The translations under genes were made by a program, and so were the position numbers. The notes beneath the pieces were generated by a model that searched no databases, was not told where the DNA came from, and worked only from the letters and a program-made list of their open reading frames with translations. This document shows, piece after piece, positions 39,111-49,499 of a DNA stretch of 64,000 nucleotides. The stretch is from Arthrobacter terrae (GTDB lineage: Bacteria > Actinomycetota > Actinomycetes > Actinomycetales > Micrococcaceae): assembly GCF_015708085.1 (NCBI RefSeq), contig NZ_JADNYM010000013.1:62001-126000 (forward strand), in the 5' to 3' direction. Position 1 is the stretch's first letter; each line of letters opens with the position of its first letter.

Positions 39111-41303
39111 ATGGAAGTTTGGCCGGGAAACGCCTACCCGCTGGGAGCCACCTTTGATGGCAACGGCACCAATTTCGCGTTGTTCAGCGATATTGCCGAC
39201 TCCATTCAACTGTGTCTATTTGACGACGACGGCACGCAGACCTGCGTCGATGTCACCGAGGTGGACGGCTACGTCTGGCACTGCTATCTGCCGCAGATCC
39301 AACCGGGGCAGAAATACGGCTACCGGGTTACGGGCCCGTACAACCCTGAGCAGGGCCAGCGCTGCAACCCGAACAAATTGCTGCTGGATCCCTACGCCAA
39401 GGCCGTGTCGGGGCAAATCGACTGGGAGCCGGCGCTCTTTTCCTATAATTTAGGGGACCCGGATTCGCGCAATGACGAGGATTCCGCCCCGCACATGATG
39501 CTCGGCGTCGTGATAAATCCCTTCTTCGACTGGGATGGCGACCGCTCGCCGCGCACGCCCTACCACCGTTCGGTTATTTATGAAGCACACGTCAAGGGAC
39601 TGACGCAGCTGCATCCGGAGATTCCCGAGGAGCAGCGCGGCACCTATGCCGGGATCGCCCATCCCGTGGTGATTGAACACCTGCAGAAGCTTGGCATCAC
39701 GGCCATCGAGCTGATGCCCGTTCACCAGTTCGTGCAGGACAGCACGCTGCTGGACCAGGGGCTGAAGAACTACTGGGGCTACAACACCATTGGCTTCTTT
39801 GCCCCGCACAATGAATACGGCTCCACCGGTGATCTGGGCCAGCAGGTGCAGGATTTCAAGGCCATGGTGCGGGCGCTGCACCTGGCCGGCATCGAGGTGA
39901 TCCTTGACGTGGTCTACAACCACACCGCTGAGGGCAACCACCTGGGCCCCACGCTGTCCTTCCGCGGCATCGACAACGCCGCGTACTACCGTCTGATGGA
40001 TAACGACGAAAAGCATTACATGGACTACACCGGCACGGGCAATTCGCTCAATGTGCGCAACCCGCACGCCCTGCAGCTGCTGATGGATTCGCTGCGGTAC
40101 TGGGTCACCGAAATGCATGTCGATGGCTTCCGGTTCGATCTGGCATCAACGCTGGCCCGTGAATTCTACGACGTGGATAAGCTGTCCACGTTCTTCGAGC
40201 TCATCCAGCAGGATCCGGTGGTCTCGCAGGTTAAACTCATTGCCGAGCCGTGGGACATTGGTCCCGGCGGCTACCAGGTGGGCAATTTCCCGCCGCAGTG
40301 GACGGAGTGGAACGGCAAGTACCGGGACACCGTCCGCGACTTCTGGCGCGGGGAACCTGCCACGCTGGGGGAGTTTGCCTCCAGGCTGACCGGCTCCGCC
40401 GATCTGTACGAAAACGACGGACGCCGCCCGGTGGCATCGATCAACTTTGTAACCGCCCACGACGGCTTCACCATCGCCGACCTTGTCTCCTATAACGAAA
40501 AGCACAACGAGGCCAACGGCGAGGACAATAACGACGGCGAATCCCACAACCGCTCATGGAACTGCGGAGTGGAGGGTCCCACCGAGGATCCGGAGGTGCT
40601 GGCACTGCGCGCCCGCCAGCAGCGGAACTTCATTGCCACCCTGCTGCTCTCACAGGGCGTCCCGATGCTGCTGCACGGAGATGAGATGGGCCGCAGCAAG
40701 CAGGGCAATAACAACACCTACTGCCAGGACTCCGAGCTCAGCTGGATCCACTGGGATTCCATGGATTCTCCGCTGGTGGAGTTCACCGCGGCCGTCAACC
40801 GGCTCCGTGCTGACCATCCCACCTTCCGGCGCAGCCGCTTCTTCGATGGCCGGCCGGTCCTTCGGGGCGAAGGCGAGGCCCTCCCGGACATCGTTTGGCT
40901 GAACGCGGACGGCAGGGAGATGAAGCCGGAAGACTGGGACACCGGGCTGGACCGTACAGTGGGCGTTTTCTACAACGGGAACGCCATCAGCGGCATTGAC
41001 ACCCGTGGGCGGCAGATTACGGATGTGAATTTCCTGCTGTACTTCAACGCCAATGTTGACCCGGTGGACCTGACCCTGCCGGTTGGCGACTACGCGGAGA
41101 AGTGGGAGGTGGTCATTGACACGGCAGGAGAGCATGCCGAAGACGCCGTGACGCTCGACGGCGGCGCGAAGCTGACGATCTCGGCCAAGACGATGATGGT
41201 GCTGCGGGCATACTCGGCTCCGGAGGAGGGACCTGACCACTCGGTGGCCGCTTCGCTGGCAGACCGGGTCAGCACCGCCGCCGAAGTGGCGGCCGAAGGC
41301 TGA
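39111..41303 (+). CDS. treX: glycogen debranching enzyme TreX/GlgX
   Basis: TreX (730 aa) hydrolyses alpha-1,6 branches of glycogen, giving linear maltodextrins for TreY. The start ATG at 39111 follows GGGAG. After a CBM48 domain comes a GH13 barrel with DVVYNHT, the nucleophile in DGFRFDLAST, the acid Glu in IAEPWD and the transition-state residues in VTAHDGF. The position before treY and treZ supports the trehalose role over general glycogen breakdown. Confidence 0.95.
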   Translation: MEVWPGNAYPLGATFDGNGTNFALFSDIADSIQLCLFDDDGTQTCVDVTEVDGYVWHCYLPQIQPGQKYGYRVTGPYNPEQGQRCNPNKLLLDPYAKAVSGQIDWEPALFSYNLGDPDSRNDEDSAPHMMLGVVINPFFDWDGDRSPRTPYHRSVIYEAHVKGLTQLHPEIPEEQRGTYAGIAHPVVIEHLQKLGITAIELMPVHQFVQDSTLLDQGLKNYWGYNTIGFFAPHNEYGSTGDLGQQVQDFKAMVRALHLAGIEVILDVVYNHTAEGNHLGPTLSFRGIDNAAYYRLMDNDEKHYMDYTGTGNSLNVRNPHALQLLMDSLRYWVTEMHVDGFRFDLASTLAREFYDVDKLSTFFELIQQDPVVSQVKLIAEPWDIGPGGYQVGNFPPQWTEWNGKYRDTVRDFWRGEPATLGEFASRLTGSADLYENDGRRPVASINFVTAHDGFTIADLVSYNEKHNEANGEDNNDGESHNRSWNCGVEGPTEDPEVLALRARQQRNFIATLLLSQGVPMLLHGDEMGRSKQGNNNTYCQDSELSWIHWDSMDSPLVEFTAAVNRLRADHPTFRRSRFFDGRPVLRGEGEALPDIVWLNADGREMKPEDWDTGLDRTVGVFYNGNAISGIDTRGRQITDVNFLLYFNANVDPVDLTLPVGDYAEKWEVVIDTAGEHAEDAVTLDGGAKLTISAKTMMVLRAYSAPEEGPDHSVAASLADRVSTAAEVAAEG

Positions 41304-41381
41304 CCTGCTCATCCGGCTCAGAAAACACCCGGCGCGGGTCCTATCCGGCGCAGCTCATACCCAGAATGGAGGGAACCGCAG

Positions 41382-43832
41382 ATGTACACACCGGCTTCCA
41401 CTTACAGGCTCCAGATCAGTTCGGGATTTACGCTCTGGGACGCGGCGGACCAGGTGGACTACCTGGCACGTCTTGGCGTGGGCTGGCTCTATCTTTCCCC
41501 GCTGCTTAAGGCGGAGGAAGGATCGGACCACGGGTACGACGTTGTCGATCCTTCGCTACTGGACCCGGCACGGGGAGGGGAAACGGCGTTGGCCGCCCTG
41601 GCGGACAAGGCACATGCGGCCGGCATGGGCATTCTGCTCGATATTGTGCCGAACCATATGGGCGTCGCCAGCCCGGAAGCGAACCCGTGGTGGTGGTCAC
41701 TGCTTAAAGAGGGACGCGAATCCCGCTATGCCCAGGCCTTTGATGTCGATTGGGCAGCAGGCGGAGATCGGATCCTGCTGCCCGTGCTGGGCTCGGCATC
41801 GGACGTGGACGCCATCGAGGTGCATGGCGACGAGCTGCACTACTACGAGCACCGCTTTCCGCTCGCAGCCGGCAGCCGCGCGGCAGACTGGAAGCCGGAG
41901 AACGACGGCGGCAGAGAGTCCGGCGACTCCGGCGACGACGGCAACACGGGCGACGACGACAACAGTGTGCTGACCGGGGCGCAGGCGCTGGCCGTGTACG
42001 GGAGGCAGCACTATGAGCTGGTGGACTGGCGGCGCGCGGATCACGATTTGAACTACCGCCGGTTCTTCGCCGTGAACACACTGGCGGGTATTCGCGTCGA
42101 GGTTCCGTGGGTTTTCGACGAATCCCACGCACAGATCCTGCACTGCATCCAGCAGGGCTGGGTGGATGGTCTGCGGGTGGACCATCCCGACGGGCTGGCT
42201 GACCCGGGCGGTTACCTTCTGCGGCTCAAAGAGGCGACCGGCGGGGTGTATCTGCTGATCGAGAAGATTCTGGAACCCGGCGAGGCCCTGCCGGAGTCGC
42301 TGCCATGTGAGGGAACCACCGGATACGACGCCTTGGCGCAGCTGGACAGACTGTTTGTAGACCCGGACGGAGAGGGTCCGCTCACCGCGCTGGATGCCCG
42401 TCTGCGGGGGAGTGACTGCGACTATGCGGAGTTGATCCACGGAACCAAGCGCGCCGTGACGGACGGCATCCTGAATGCGGAGATCCGCCGGCTGGCCCGG
42501 CTGGTCCGGGCAGATGCTGCGGTTTCCGCGGATGCTGCGCACCCTGCGGGTACTGCCAAAACCGCGTCCCCCGCGGAAATTGCGGATGCGCTCGCAGAAT
42601 TAATCAGCAACTTCGATGTCTACCGGACCTACCTGCCGGAGGGGGAGGAACACCTTCAGGCAGCGGCCATCCGGAGCCGGCAGCGCCGACCGGCCCTTGC
42701 CCATGCCCTGGATATTGTGCTGCCGCAGCTTCGCGGGACGGGAGAGTTGGCCGTTCGCTTCCAGCAGACATCCGGAATGGTGATGGCCAAGGGGGTTGAG
42801 GACTGCGCGTTCTATCGCTACACCCGGCTGACCTCGCTGACCGAGGTTGGAGCCGATCCGTCCGTGTGGTCCGTTAGCCCGGATGAGTTCCACAGCTTCA
42901 TGGCAGCGCGGCAGGAGAGTGAACCGGCCACTATGAACACGCTCAGCACCCATGATACGAAACGCGGGGAAGACGCGCGGGCACGCATTTCGGTTCTCTC
43001 CGAGATCCCATCTGCCTGGGAAGAGCTCCTGGCGCGGTTGCGCGGGCTGGCCCCGCTGCCGGACGGTCCGCTGGAGAACCTGCTTTGGCAGGCGGTGATC
43101 GGTGCATGGCCGATCAGCCGGGACCGGCTGCAGGCTTATGCGCAGAAGGCCGCCAGGGAAGCGGGAAACTCAACGACCTGGACGGACCCTGACGAGGGGT
43201 TCGAGCGATCGCTGGCTGCACTGGTCGATGCGGTTTATGACAACGAGGAGATCTCCAAGCTGGTCGGTGATTTCGTCGCTCGGATCCGGCCGTACTTCCA
43301 TGCGAACGCCGTCGGTGCAAAACTGCTCCAGCTGATGATCCCGGGTGTCCCGGATGTCTACCAGGGCAGTGAACTCGAGGAGCTCTCGCTGACCGATCCG
43401 GATAACCGCCGCCCGGTCGATTTTGCCCAACGACGGAGGCGGCTCGCTGCGCTGGATCAGTCGGCTGCCATCGATGTGCACACTGCCGGGACGGATACCG
43501 CGACCGCGAAGCTGCTGGTGACCTCGAGGGTGCTGCGGCTGCGTCGGGACCGGCCGGAGCTGTTCACCGGCTACACTCCGGTGCCCGCGCATGGGCCGGC
43601 AGCCGAGCACCTGCTGGCCTTTGATACCGGTGGTGCGATTGCCGTCGCCACCCGATTGTCGCGCAGACTCGATGACGACGGCGGCTGGCGGGGAACCGTC
43701 GTCGGCCTGCCATATCCGTGCACCGACCTGCTGACCGGACGCAGCTATCCGGCCACGGCAGTTCCGGTGCCGAACCTGCTGCGGGACTTTCCCGTCGCCC
43801 TGTTGGTTCGCACCACTGATTCGCACCAGTGA
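41382..43832 (+). CDS. treY: malto-oligosyltrehalose synthase
   Basis: TreY (816 aa) rearranges the reducing end of maltodextrin into an alpha,alpha-1,1 linkage. This GH13 enzyme carries [20 protein letters not shown], the nucleophile region [14 protein letters not shown] and Glu in [31 protein letters not shown] and [14 protein letters not shown] are typical of TreY. A low-complexity acidic insertion ([13 protein letters not shown], about 186-198) interrupts the early barrel. GGAGGG precedes the ATG. It overlaps the region before treZ, whose start is 38 bp after the stop. Confidence 0.95.
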   Translation: MYTPASTYRLQISSGFTLWDAADQVDYLARLGVGWLYLSPLLKAEEGSDHGYDVVDPSLLDPARGGETALAALADKAHAAGMGILLDIVPNHMGVASPEANPWWWSLLKEGRESRYAQAFDVDWAAGGDRILLPVLGSASDVDAIEVHGDELHYYEHRFPLAAGSRAADWKPENDGGRESGDSGDDGNTGDDDNSVLTGAQALAVYGRQHYELVDWRRADHDLNYRRFFAVNTLAGIRVEVPWVFDESHAQILHCIQQGWVDGLRVDHPDGLADPGGYLLRLKEATGGVYLLIEKILEPGEALPESLPCEGTTGYDALAQLDRLFVDPDGEGPLTALDARLRGSDCDYAELIHGTKRAVTDGILNAEIRRLARLVRADAAVSADAAHPAGTAKTASPAEIADALAELISNFDVYRTYLPEGEEHLQAAAIRSRQRRPALAHALDIVLPQLRGTGELAVRFQQTSGMVMAKGVEDCAFYRYTRLTSLTEVGADPSVWSVSPDEFHSFMAARQESEPATMNTLSTHDTKRGEDARARISVLSEIPSAWEELLARLRGLAPLPDGPLENLLWQAVIGAWPISRDRLQAYAQKAAREAGNSTTWTDPDEGFERSLAALVDAVYDNEEISKLVGDFVARIRPYFHANAVGAKLLQLMIPGVPDVYQGSELEELSLTDPDNRRPVDFAQRRRRLAALDQSAAIDVHTAGTDTATAKLLVTSRVLRLRRDRPELFTGYTPVPAHGPAAEHLLAFDTGGAIAVATRLSRRLDDDGGWRGTVVGLPYPCTDLLTGRSYPATAVPVPNLLRDFPVALLVRTTDSHQ

Positions 43833-43870
43833 TTCGGACCGCCACCCAAAAACAAGTAAGGACAGCCACT

Positions 43871-45667
43871 ATGACTCACCGGGACCTTGCCGAGACGCGT
43901 TTTGATTTATGGGCCCCTGATGCCGACTCTGTGACATTGCTGGCGGACGGAAGAAAGCTGCCGATGAGCCGCGGCACAGGTGGCTGGTGGACCGCCGGGG
44001 ATGCGCCTCGTGGAGCTGACGTGGACTACGGCTATCTACTCAATGGCGAGGCTACCGCGTTGCCGGATCCGCGTTCGCGGCGCCAGCCGCACGGCGTGCA
44101 CGGGCAGTCCCGGACCTTCGATGCCAGTAGTTATCAATGGGGTGACGGCGCCTGGACCGGCCGCCAGCTGGCCGGCGGGGTGATCTATGAGCTGCACATC
44201 GGCACCTTCACCCCGGAGGGAACGCTGGAGGCTGCGATCGGCAAGCTGGATTACCTGGTGGAGCTGGGGGTGGACTTCGTGGAGCTGCTGCCGGTAAATG
44301 CTTTCAATGGCACGCACAACTGGGGCTATGACGGCGTCCTCTGGTATGCGGTCCAGGAGGAATACGGCGGCCCGGAGGCTTACCAGCGCTTCGTCGATGC
44401 CTGCCACCGGCGCGGCCTGGGCGTGGTCCAGGATGTGGTGTACAACCATTTGGGCCCAAGCGGAAACTATCTGCCGCGGTTCGGGCCCTATCTTACGCAG
44501 GGGTCGGCGAATACCTGGGGTGACGCCGTGAATCTGGACGGCACGGGCTCCGATGAGGTGCGTCGGTACATCACGGACAATATGATGATGTGGTTCCGGG
44601 ATTATCATGTGGACGGTCTGCGCCTGGACGCGGTGCACGCGCTGCGGGACACCCGCGCGGTGCACATCCTGGAGGAAATGACGGTGCGGACCGAGGCAGC
44701 CGCCGTAGCCCTGGGCCGGCCGCTGACGCTGATCGCTGAATCGGACCTCAATGACCCGCGCCTGATTTATCCGCGTGCGGCCCACGGCTACGGACTGACC
44801 GGGCAGTGGAGCGATGATTTCCATCATGCGGTCCATGTCAATGTCACCGGGGAAACGGCCGGCTACTACGAGGATTTTGCCTCGGTTGCCGCGCTGGCCA
44901 AGGTCCTCACTCATGGCTTCTTCCACGACGGCAGCTACTCAAGTTTCCGCGGGCGCCGGCACGGCCGGCCGCTGGACCCGCATGGCACGGCGCTTTGGCA
45001 GCTGGTCGTGTGCATCCAGAACCACGACCAGATCGGCAATCGTGCCACCGGGGACCGGCTTGGCGCCGTCGTCGGCTTTGATCTGCTGGCTGTCGCGGCA
45101 GTGCTGAACCTTTGCTCTCCGTTCACCCCGATGCTGTTCATGGGCGAGGAATACGGCGCCGGCACGCCCTGGCAGTTCTTCACCTCGCACCCCGAGCCGG
45201 AATTGGGTAAGGCGACGGCGGAGGGCCGGATCCGGGAGTTTGAGCGGATGGGCTGGGACCCCGCCTTAGTGCCCGATCCACAGGACCCGCAGACGTTTAT
45301 CCGCTCCAAGCTCGACTGGTCCGAGACTAGCGGGCATGGACCGGACGGCGCCGCCCACGCCCGCTTATTGGAGCAGTACCGCACACTGATCTCGCTGCGC
45401 CGGAGCCTGCCGGCTTTGACCGAGCCGGATTTTGGCTCCGTGCGGGTGGAGTTCAGCGAGCCGGAACGCTGGCTCGTCATGCACCGCGGCACCGGCAGGG
45501 ATGCCGTCAGCGTTGCGGTAAACCTCGGGGATGAGCCCCGGGCCGTCCCCATCGCGGCCGGTGCCACCGTATTGTTCAGCACCGGCGAAGGTGTGGTGCC
45601 CGACGGCGCCGCCAAAGTATCGCTGCCGGTCCGCAGTGCGGTGGTACTTGGCGCGTTGGTGGCATGA
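43871..45667 (+). CDS. treZ: malto-oligosyltrehalose trehalohydrolase
   Basis: TreZ (598 aa) cuts trehalose from the end made by TreY. The start ATG at 43871 lies behind AAGGACAG; a frame open from 43829 would overlap treY and lacks a ribosome site. The CBM48-like N-terminus is followed by a GH13 barrel with [53 protein letters not shown] and NHDQIGNR. With treX and treY it completes the pathway from glycogen to free trehalose. Confidence 0.95.
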   Translation: MTHRDLAETRFDLWAPDADSVTLLADGRKLPMSRGTGGWWTAGDAPRGADVDYGYLLNGEATALPDPRSRRQPHGVHGQSRTFDASSYQWGDGAWTGRQLAGGVIYELHIGTFTPEGTLEAAIGKLDYLVELGVDFVELLPVNAFNGTHNWGYDGVLWYAVQEEYGGPEAYQRFVDACHRRGLGVVQDVVYNHLGPSGNYLPRFGPYLTQGSANTWGDAVNLDGTGSDEVRRYITDNMMMWFRDYHVDGLRLDAVHALRDTRAVHILEEMTVRTEAAAVALGRPLTLIAESDLNDPRLIYPRAAHGYGLTGQWSDDFHHAVHVNVTGETAGYYEDFASVAALAKVLTHGFFHDGSYSSFRGRRHGRPLDPHGTALWQLVVCIQNHDQIGNRATGDRLGAVVGFDLLAVAAVLNLCSPFTPMLFMGEEYGAGTPWQFFTSHPEPELGKATAEGRIREFERMGWDPALVPDPQDPQTFIRSKLDWSETSGHGPDGAAHARLLEQYRTLISLRRSLPALTEPDFGSVRVEFSEPERWLVMHRGTGRDAVSVAVNLGDEPRAVPIAAGATVLFSTGEGVVPDGAAKVSLPVRSAVVLGALVA

Positions 45668-45674
45668 TGAAGAG

Positions 45675-46712
45675 ATGACCTATTCTGCTGCCGAAGACCG
45701 TTATGAATCGATGCCATACCGCCGGGTGGGCAAGAGCGGGCTGCAGTTGCCCGCGGTATCGCTCGGATTGTGGCACAACTTCGGGGATGACAAACCGTTT
45801 GAAGTACAGCGCGCCATCCTGCGCCGTGCCTTTGATCTGGGCGTGACGCACTTCGATCTGGCGAACAACTACGGACCGCCGGCCGGTTCCGCCGAAACGA
45901 ACTTTGGCCGGCACCTGAGAGAAGGGTTCCGCGCCTACCGTGACGAGCTGGTCATCTCGACCAAGGCCGGCTACAACATGTGGCCCGGTCCGTATGGGGA
46001 GTGGGGGTCCCGGAAGTACCTGCTCTCCAGCCTGGACGCCTCGTTGAATCGGATGGGGCTGGATTATGTGGACATCTTCTACAGCCACCGGCCGGATCCG
46101 CAGACGCCGCTGGAGGAGACCATGGGCGCGCTGGACACCGCCGTGCGCTCCGGGCGGGCCCTGTACGCGGGCATCTCCTCCTACACTGCCGAGCAGACCG
46201 TACAGGCAGCCGCCATCCTGAAGGATCTTGGCACGCCGCTGCTGATCCACCAGCCCTCCTATTCGATGCTGAACCGCTGGACCGAAGACGGATCGCCGAA
46301 TTTGTACCAGGCGCTTGACCAGGTGGGTGCCGGCTCCATTGCCTTCTCTCCGTTGGCCCAGGGCATGCTTACCGACCGGTACCTCAACGGGGTACCGGCC
46401 GACTCCCGCGCAGCCCGGGATGGTTCGCTGTCGGAAAAGTCACTGACCGAGGACAAGATGGCACGCGTGCGCGGGCTGAACGAGCTGGCTGCCGGACGCG
46501 GCCAGTCACTGGCGCAACTGGCGATCGCCTGGGTGCTGCGGGATCAGCCCAAGGGCTCGCCGGTGACATCGGCACTCATCGGTGCCTCGAGCGTCCAGCA
46601 GCTGGAAAACAATCTGGCAGCGGTGCAGAACCTTCAATTCAGCACGGATGAGTTAACTGCGATTGATGAGTTCGCCGTCGAGTCCCACATCAATTTGTGG
46701 GCGCAGAGCTAA
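45675..46712 (+). CDS. aldo/keto reductase, YghZ (GAP reductase) type
   Basis: This NADPH-dependent aldo/keto reductase (345 aa) has a TIM barrel. The catalytic tetrad Asp-Tyr-Lys-His is visible in HFDLANNYGPP, STKAGYNMWPGPYG and FYSHRPDP. The pattern NYGPPAGSAE and GPYGEWGSRKYL places it with E. coli YghZ/Kvbeta-like L-glyceraldehyde-3-phosphate reductases. The substrate here is unknown. It starts 7 bp after treZ and is probably the tail of that operon, perhaps detoxifying reactive sugars. Confidence 0.88.
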   Translation: MTYSAAEDRYESMPYRRVGKSGLQLPAVSLGLWHNFGDDKPFEVQRAILRRAFDLGVTHFDLANNYGPPAGSAETNFGRHLREGFRAYRDELVISTKAGYNMWPGPYGEWGSRKYLLSSLDASLNRMGLDYVDIFYSHRPDPQTPLEETMGALDTAVRSGRALYAGISSYTAEQTVQAAAILKDLGTPLLIHQPSYSMLNRWTEDGSPNLYQALDQVGAGSIAFSPLAQGMLTDRYLNGVPADSRAARDGSLSEKSLTEDKMARVRGLNELAAGRGQSLAQLAIAWVLRDQPKGSPVTSALIGASSVQQLENNLAAVQNLQFSTDELTAIDEFAVESHINLWAQS

Positions 46713-46938
46713 GTACCCCTAGAGGGCCAACGGGAGCCCGTAACCGGGTTCCTGCAACCGGGTTCCTGACCCGGACCGGGAACAACCGTGGCCGGTTCTA
46801 GGTTGGAATAAAATGGTCGGCGTCTTCTGGCGCCGCCCCGATGGTGCCGCAAACAACTGCGGGACCAGCAGGATCAGGTCTGTCGCAGAAATAGATGCGA
46901 TTTGTGAAAAATGAATTACCAAATTTATAAGGAGTTCC
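46713..46938 (+). promoter_or_regulatory. ino1 promoter and leader region
   Basis: This 226-bp gap contains a direct repeat AACCGGGTTCCTG (46742-46754 and 46756-46768), the second copy running into a CCGGGT-TCCTG-ACCCGG hairpin (46758-46774) that may terminate the treX operon. A -10-like TAAAAT lies at 46809-46814 without a clear -35; its context TAAAATGGTC is identical to the element before alr. The AAGGAG Shine-Dalgarno precedes the ino1 GTG. Confidence 0.4.
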
Positions 46939-48024
46939 GTGTCTTCTCATCCAATTCGGGTAGCCATTGTCGGAGTGGGAAACTGCGCCTCATCCCTGGT
47001 GCAGGGCGTGCAGTATTATCGGCACGCGGACCCCGCCGCAGCGGTGCCCGGTCTAATGCATGTGGAGTTCGGCAAGTACCACGTCAATGACGTGCACTTT
47101 GTGGCCGCCTTCGATGTCGATTCCAAGAAGGTGGGGCTGGACCTTTCCGACGCCATCGGAGCGAGCGAAAACAACACCATAAAGCTCTCCGATGTGCCCA
47201 ACCTGGACGTGCCGGTTCGGCGCGGACCCACCCTGGACGGGCTTGGGAAGTACTACCGCGAGACGATCGTTGAATCGGATGAGGAAGCCGTTGACGTCGT
47301 CGCGGTTCTGCGTGAAGTGCAGGCCGATGTGCTGGTCTGCTACCTGCCCGTTGGTTCCGATGCCGCGGCCAAACACTACGCGCAGTGTGCCATTGACGCC
47401 GGCGTCGCGTTTGTCAATGCCCTGCCGGTCTTCATTGCCGGAACGAAGGAATGGGCGGATAAGTTCACTGCTGCCGGCGTGCCCATCATCGGCGACGACA
47501 TCAAGAGCCAGATCGGTGCCACCATCACCCACCGTGTGATGGCGAAACTGTTCGAGGACCGCGGCGTGGTGCTGGACCGGACCTACCAGCTCAATGTGGG
47601 CGGCAATATGGACTTCAAGAACATGCTGGAGCGCGAGCGGCTGGAATCGAAGAAGATTTCCAAAACGCAGGCCGTGACGTCCAACACCTCTGCCGTACTG
47701 GCAGCCGATGACGTCCACATTGGTCCGAGCGACTACGTTGCCTGGCTCGATGACCGCAAATGGGCATTCGTCCGGCTGGAAGGCCGGAACTTCGGTGACG
47801 CGCCCGTGTCGCTGGAATACAAGCTGGAGGTCTGGGATTCGCCCAACTCCGCCGGAGTGATCATCGACGCCATCCGCGCCGCGAAGATTGCCCTGGACCG
47901 TGGCATCGGCGGACCGATCCTTTCCGCGTCGAGCTACTTCATGAAGTCCCCGCCGGAGCAGTTCGCGGACGACATTGCACACGAAAAGGTGGAAGCCTTC
48001 ATCCGCGGGGATCTGGACCGCTAG
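46939..48024 (+). CDS. ino1: inositol-3-phosphate synthase
   Basis: Ino1 (361 aa) isomerises glucose-6-phosphate to L-myo-inositol-1-phosphate using NAD. The GTG at 46939 follows [30 protein letters not shown] binds [20 protein letters not shown] and the [22 protein letters not shown] segment contain active-site lysines. The length fits the short actinobacterial form. It faces mshA, whose product uses inositol-3-phosphate. Confidence 0.96.
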   Translation: MSSHPIRVAIVGVGNCASSLVQGVQYYRHADPAAAVPGLMHVEFGKYHVNDVHFVAAFDVDSKKVGLDLSDAIGASENNTIKLSDVPNLDVPVRRGPTLDGLGKYYRETIVESDEEAVDVVAVLREVQADVLVCYLPVGSDAAAKHYAQCAIDAGVAFVNALPVFIAGTKEWADKFTAAGVPIIGDDIKSQIGATITHRVMAKLFEDRGVVLDRTYQLNVGGNMDFKNMLERERLESKKISKTQAVTSNTSAVLAADDVHIGPSDYVAWLDDRKWAFVRLEGRNFGDAPVSLEYKLEVWDSPNSAGVIIDAIRAAKIALDRGIGGPILSASSYFMKSPPEQFADDIAHEKVEAFIRGDLDR

Positions 48025-48060
48025 CGAGCAGGGCCGCTAAAGAGCAGAACCGCAGAATCT

Positions 48061-48113
48061 GAAGTGCGCTCAATGGGCCGAACCGGTGATTCACCACCTG
48101 TTGGGCGCACTTC
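48061..48113 (+). terminator. terminator of ino1 reaching into the mshA 3' end
   Basis: GAAGTGCGCTCAA (48061-48073) pairs with TTGGGCGCACTTC (48101-48113) over 13 bp with one G-U, and CGTTTTC follows. The right arm lies inside the last codons of mshA on the opposite strand. Confidence 0.7.
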
Positions 48114-49365
48114 CGTTTTCTATCCGTAAGGCCGCGGCGAGCGCGCGGTCGTAGCTGGCAATCGTCAGCTCGGCGGTGTGCTGCCAGCCGAAGGATTCCG
48201 CAAACACGGAGGCAGCCCGGCCCAGGTCCTCCCGGGTGAGCGGAAAATCGTAGAGGGATTCCAGCGCGGCGGCCCAGTGACCGGGATCCCGGCCCGGTAC
48301 CAGCAGCCCGGTTCGGCCGTCACTGACAGCGCGCGGCAGGCCGCCGACGTCGGTGGCGACGACCGGTGTCCCGCAGGCCTGGGCCTCTAGGGCCACCAGG
48401 CCGAACGACTCGCTGGAGGACGGCATGGCCACCACGTCCGCAGAACGGTACCACTGGGCCAGTTCCTCCGCCGCGACGGCCGGATGGAGCGTGATGATGC
48501 CGTCCAGCCCCTGGGAACTGACCAGCCGGCCAAGATCGTAGCGGTCCGATCCACTGTGGGAGCCAATCACAGTGACCTGCAGGCGAATGTCCGGGCGGGC
48601 CCGGTGCAGCACCCCTGCGGCCTTGATCAGCACGTGTGGCCCCTTGAGCCGCTGCAGTCTGCCGGCAAAAAGTACATGGAAGACGTCCCGACCAATCCCG
48701 CATTGTTGCCGCGAGCGGTCCCGGAACGCCGGTTTGAAGACCTTGAGGTCCACACCCGGGGCCACCACATCGATACGGCTTTGGCAGCCGTTGTAGTGCC
48801 GTTCGAGCTCGGCTGCCTCTGCAGTGGTATTGGCGATCAGCCGGTCAGCCCGGCGGACAATCTGCTGCTCGCCCTCCGCCCGTCGGCTCGGTTCCGCACT
48901 TTGCCCGTCCGGAAGGTGCTGGTTTTTCACCCGGGCCATCGTGTGCATGGTGTGGACCAGCGGTAGCTTCCATTCCCGTGCCAGCGCCAATCCCGTCATG
49001 CCGGAAACCCAGTAATGCGAGTGGAGCACGTCGAAGTACCCGGTGCGAAAACCGTTCCCGGTTGCATCGACGGCTGTAATGGCCGCAGTCAGATCCGCAA
49101 TGAGCCGGGGCAGTTCCTCTTTGGCGACCGGACCTGCGGGGCCCGCCTGCACATGCCGCACCAGGACGCCATCAGCCATCCGGGTCTGTTCGGGCTCCGT
49201 GCTGGCGGTGCGGCGGGTGAAGATTTCAACTTCGACGCCGGCCGCAGCCAGCTCCAGCGCGAGCTGGCGTACATAGACGTTCATCCCGCCCGCATCGCCG
49301 CTGCCGGGTTGTTCCAGCGGTGAAGTGTGCAGCGAGAGCATCGCGACGCGTCGGGTGTTATGCAA
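48091..49365 (-). CDS. mshA: D-inositol-3-phosphate glycosyltransferase
   Basis: MshA (424 aa) joins GlcNAc from UDP-GlcNAc to inositol-3-phosphate, the first step of mycothiol synthesis. The start TTG at 49363-49365 was chosen because GAAGGAGAG stands 5 nt upstream; a TTG at 49395 would add ten residues without a ribosome site. The GT-B fold shows SLHTSPLEQPGSGDAGGMNVYVRQLA, GRLQRLKGPHVLIKA and the E-x7-E motif in SSSESFGLVALEAQACGTP. It is convergent with ino1. Confidence 0.94.
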   Translation of the reverse strand: MHNTRRVAMLSLHTSPLEQPGSGDAGGMNVYVRQLALELAAAGVEVEIFTRRTASTEPEQTRMADGVLVRHVQAGPAGPVAKEELPRLIADLTAAITAVDATGNGFRTGYFDVLHSHYWVSGMTGLALAREWKLPLVHTMHTMARVKNQHLPDGQSAEPSRRAEGEQQIVRRADRLIANTTAEAAELERHYNGCQSRIDVVAPGVDLKVFKPAFRDRSRQQCGIGRDVFHVLFAGRLQRLKGPHVLIKAAGVLHRARPDIRLQVTVIGSHSGSDRYDLGRLVSSQGLDGIITLHPAVAAEELAQWYRSADVVAMPSSSESFGLVALEAQACGTPVVATDVGGLPRAVSDGRTGLLVPGRDPGHWAAALESLYDFPLTREDLGRAASVFAESFGWQHTAELTIASYDRALAAALRIENGSAPNRW

Positions 49366-49487
49366 CTGCTCTCCTTCGTTCCACGGCACAGTCAAAACGG
49401 CCGTGCTTTACGAATTCTCCCATTACGAAGCTGCAATGTTCCACGCGGAGTTCTGCCTGCGTAAAAGTTCTACCGGATCATAAGGCC

Positions 49488-49493
49488 TAAAAT
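49488..49493 (+). promoter_or_regulatory. candidate alr -10 element for a leaderless mRNA
   Basis: TAAAAT ends 6 bp before the GTG start of alr and there is no Shine-Dalgarno in between (GGTCAG). The -35 is unclear. The distance fits transcription starting at the G of GTG. Confidence 0.4.
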
Positions 49494-49499
49494 GGTCAG

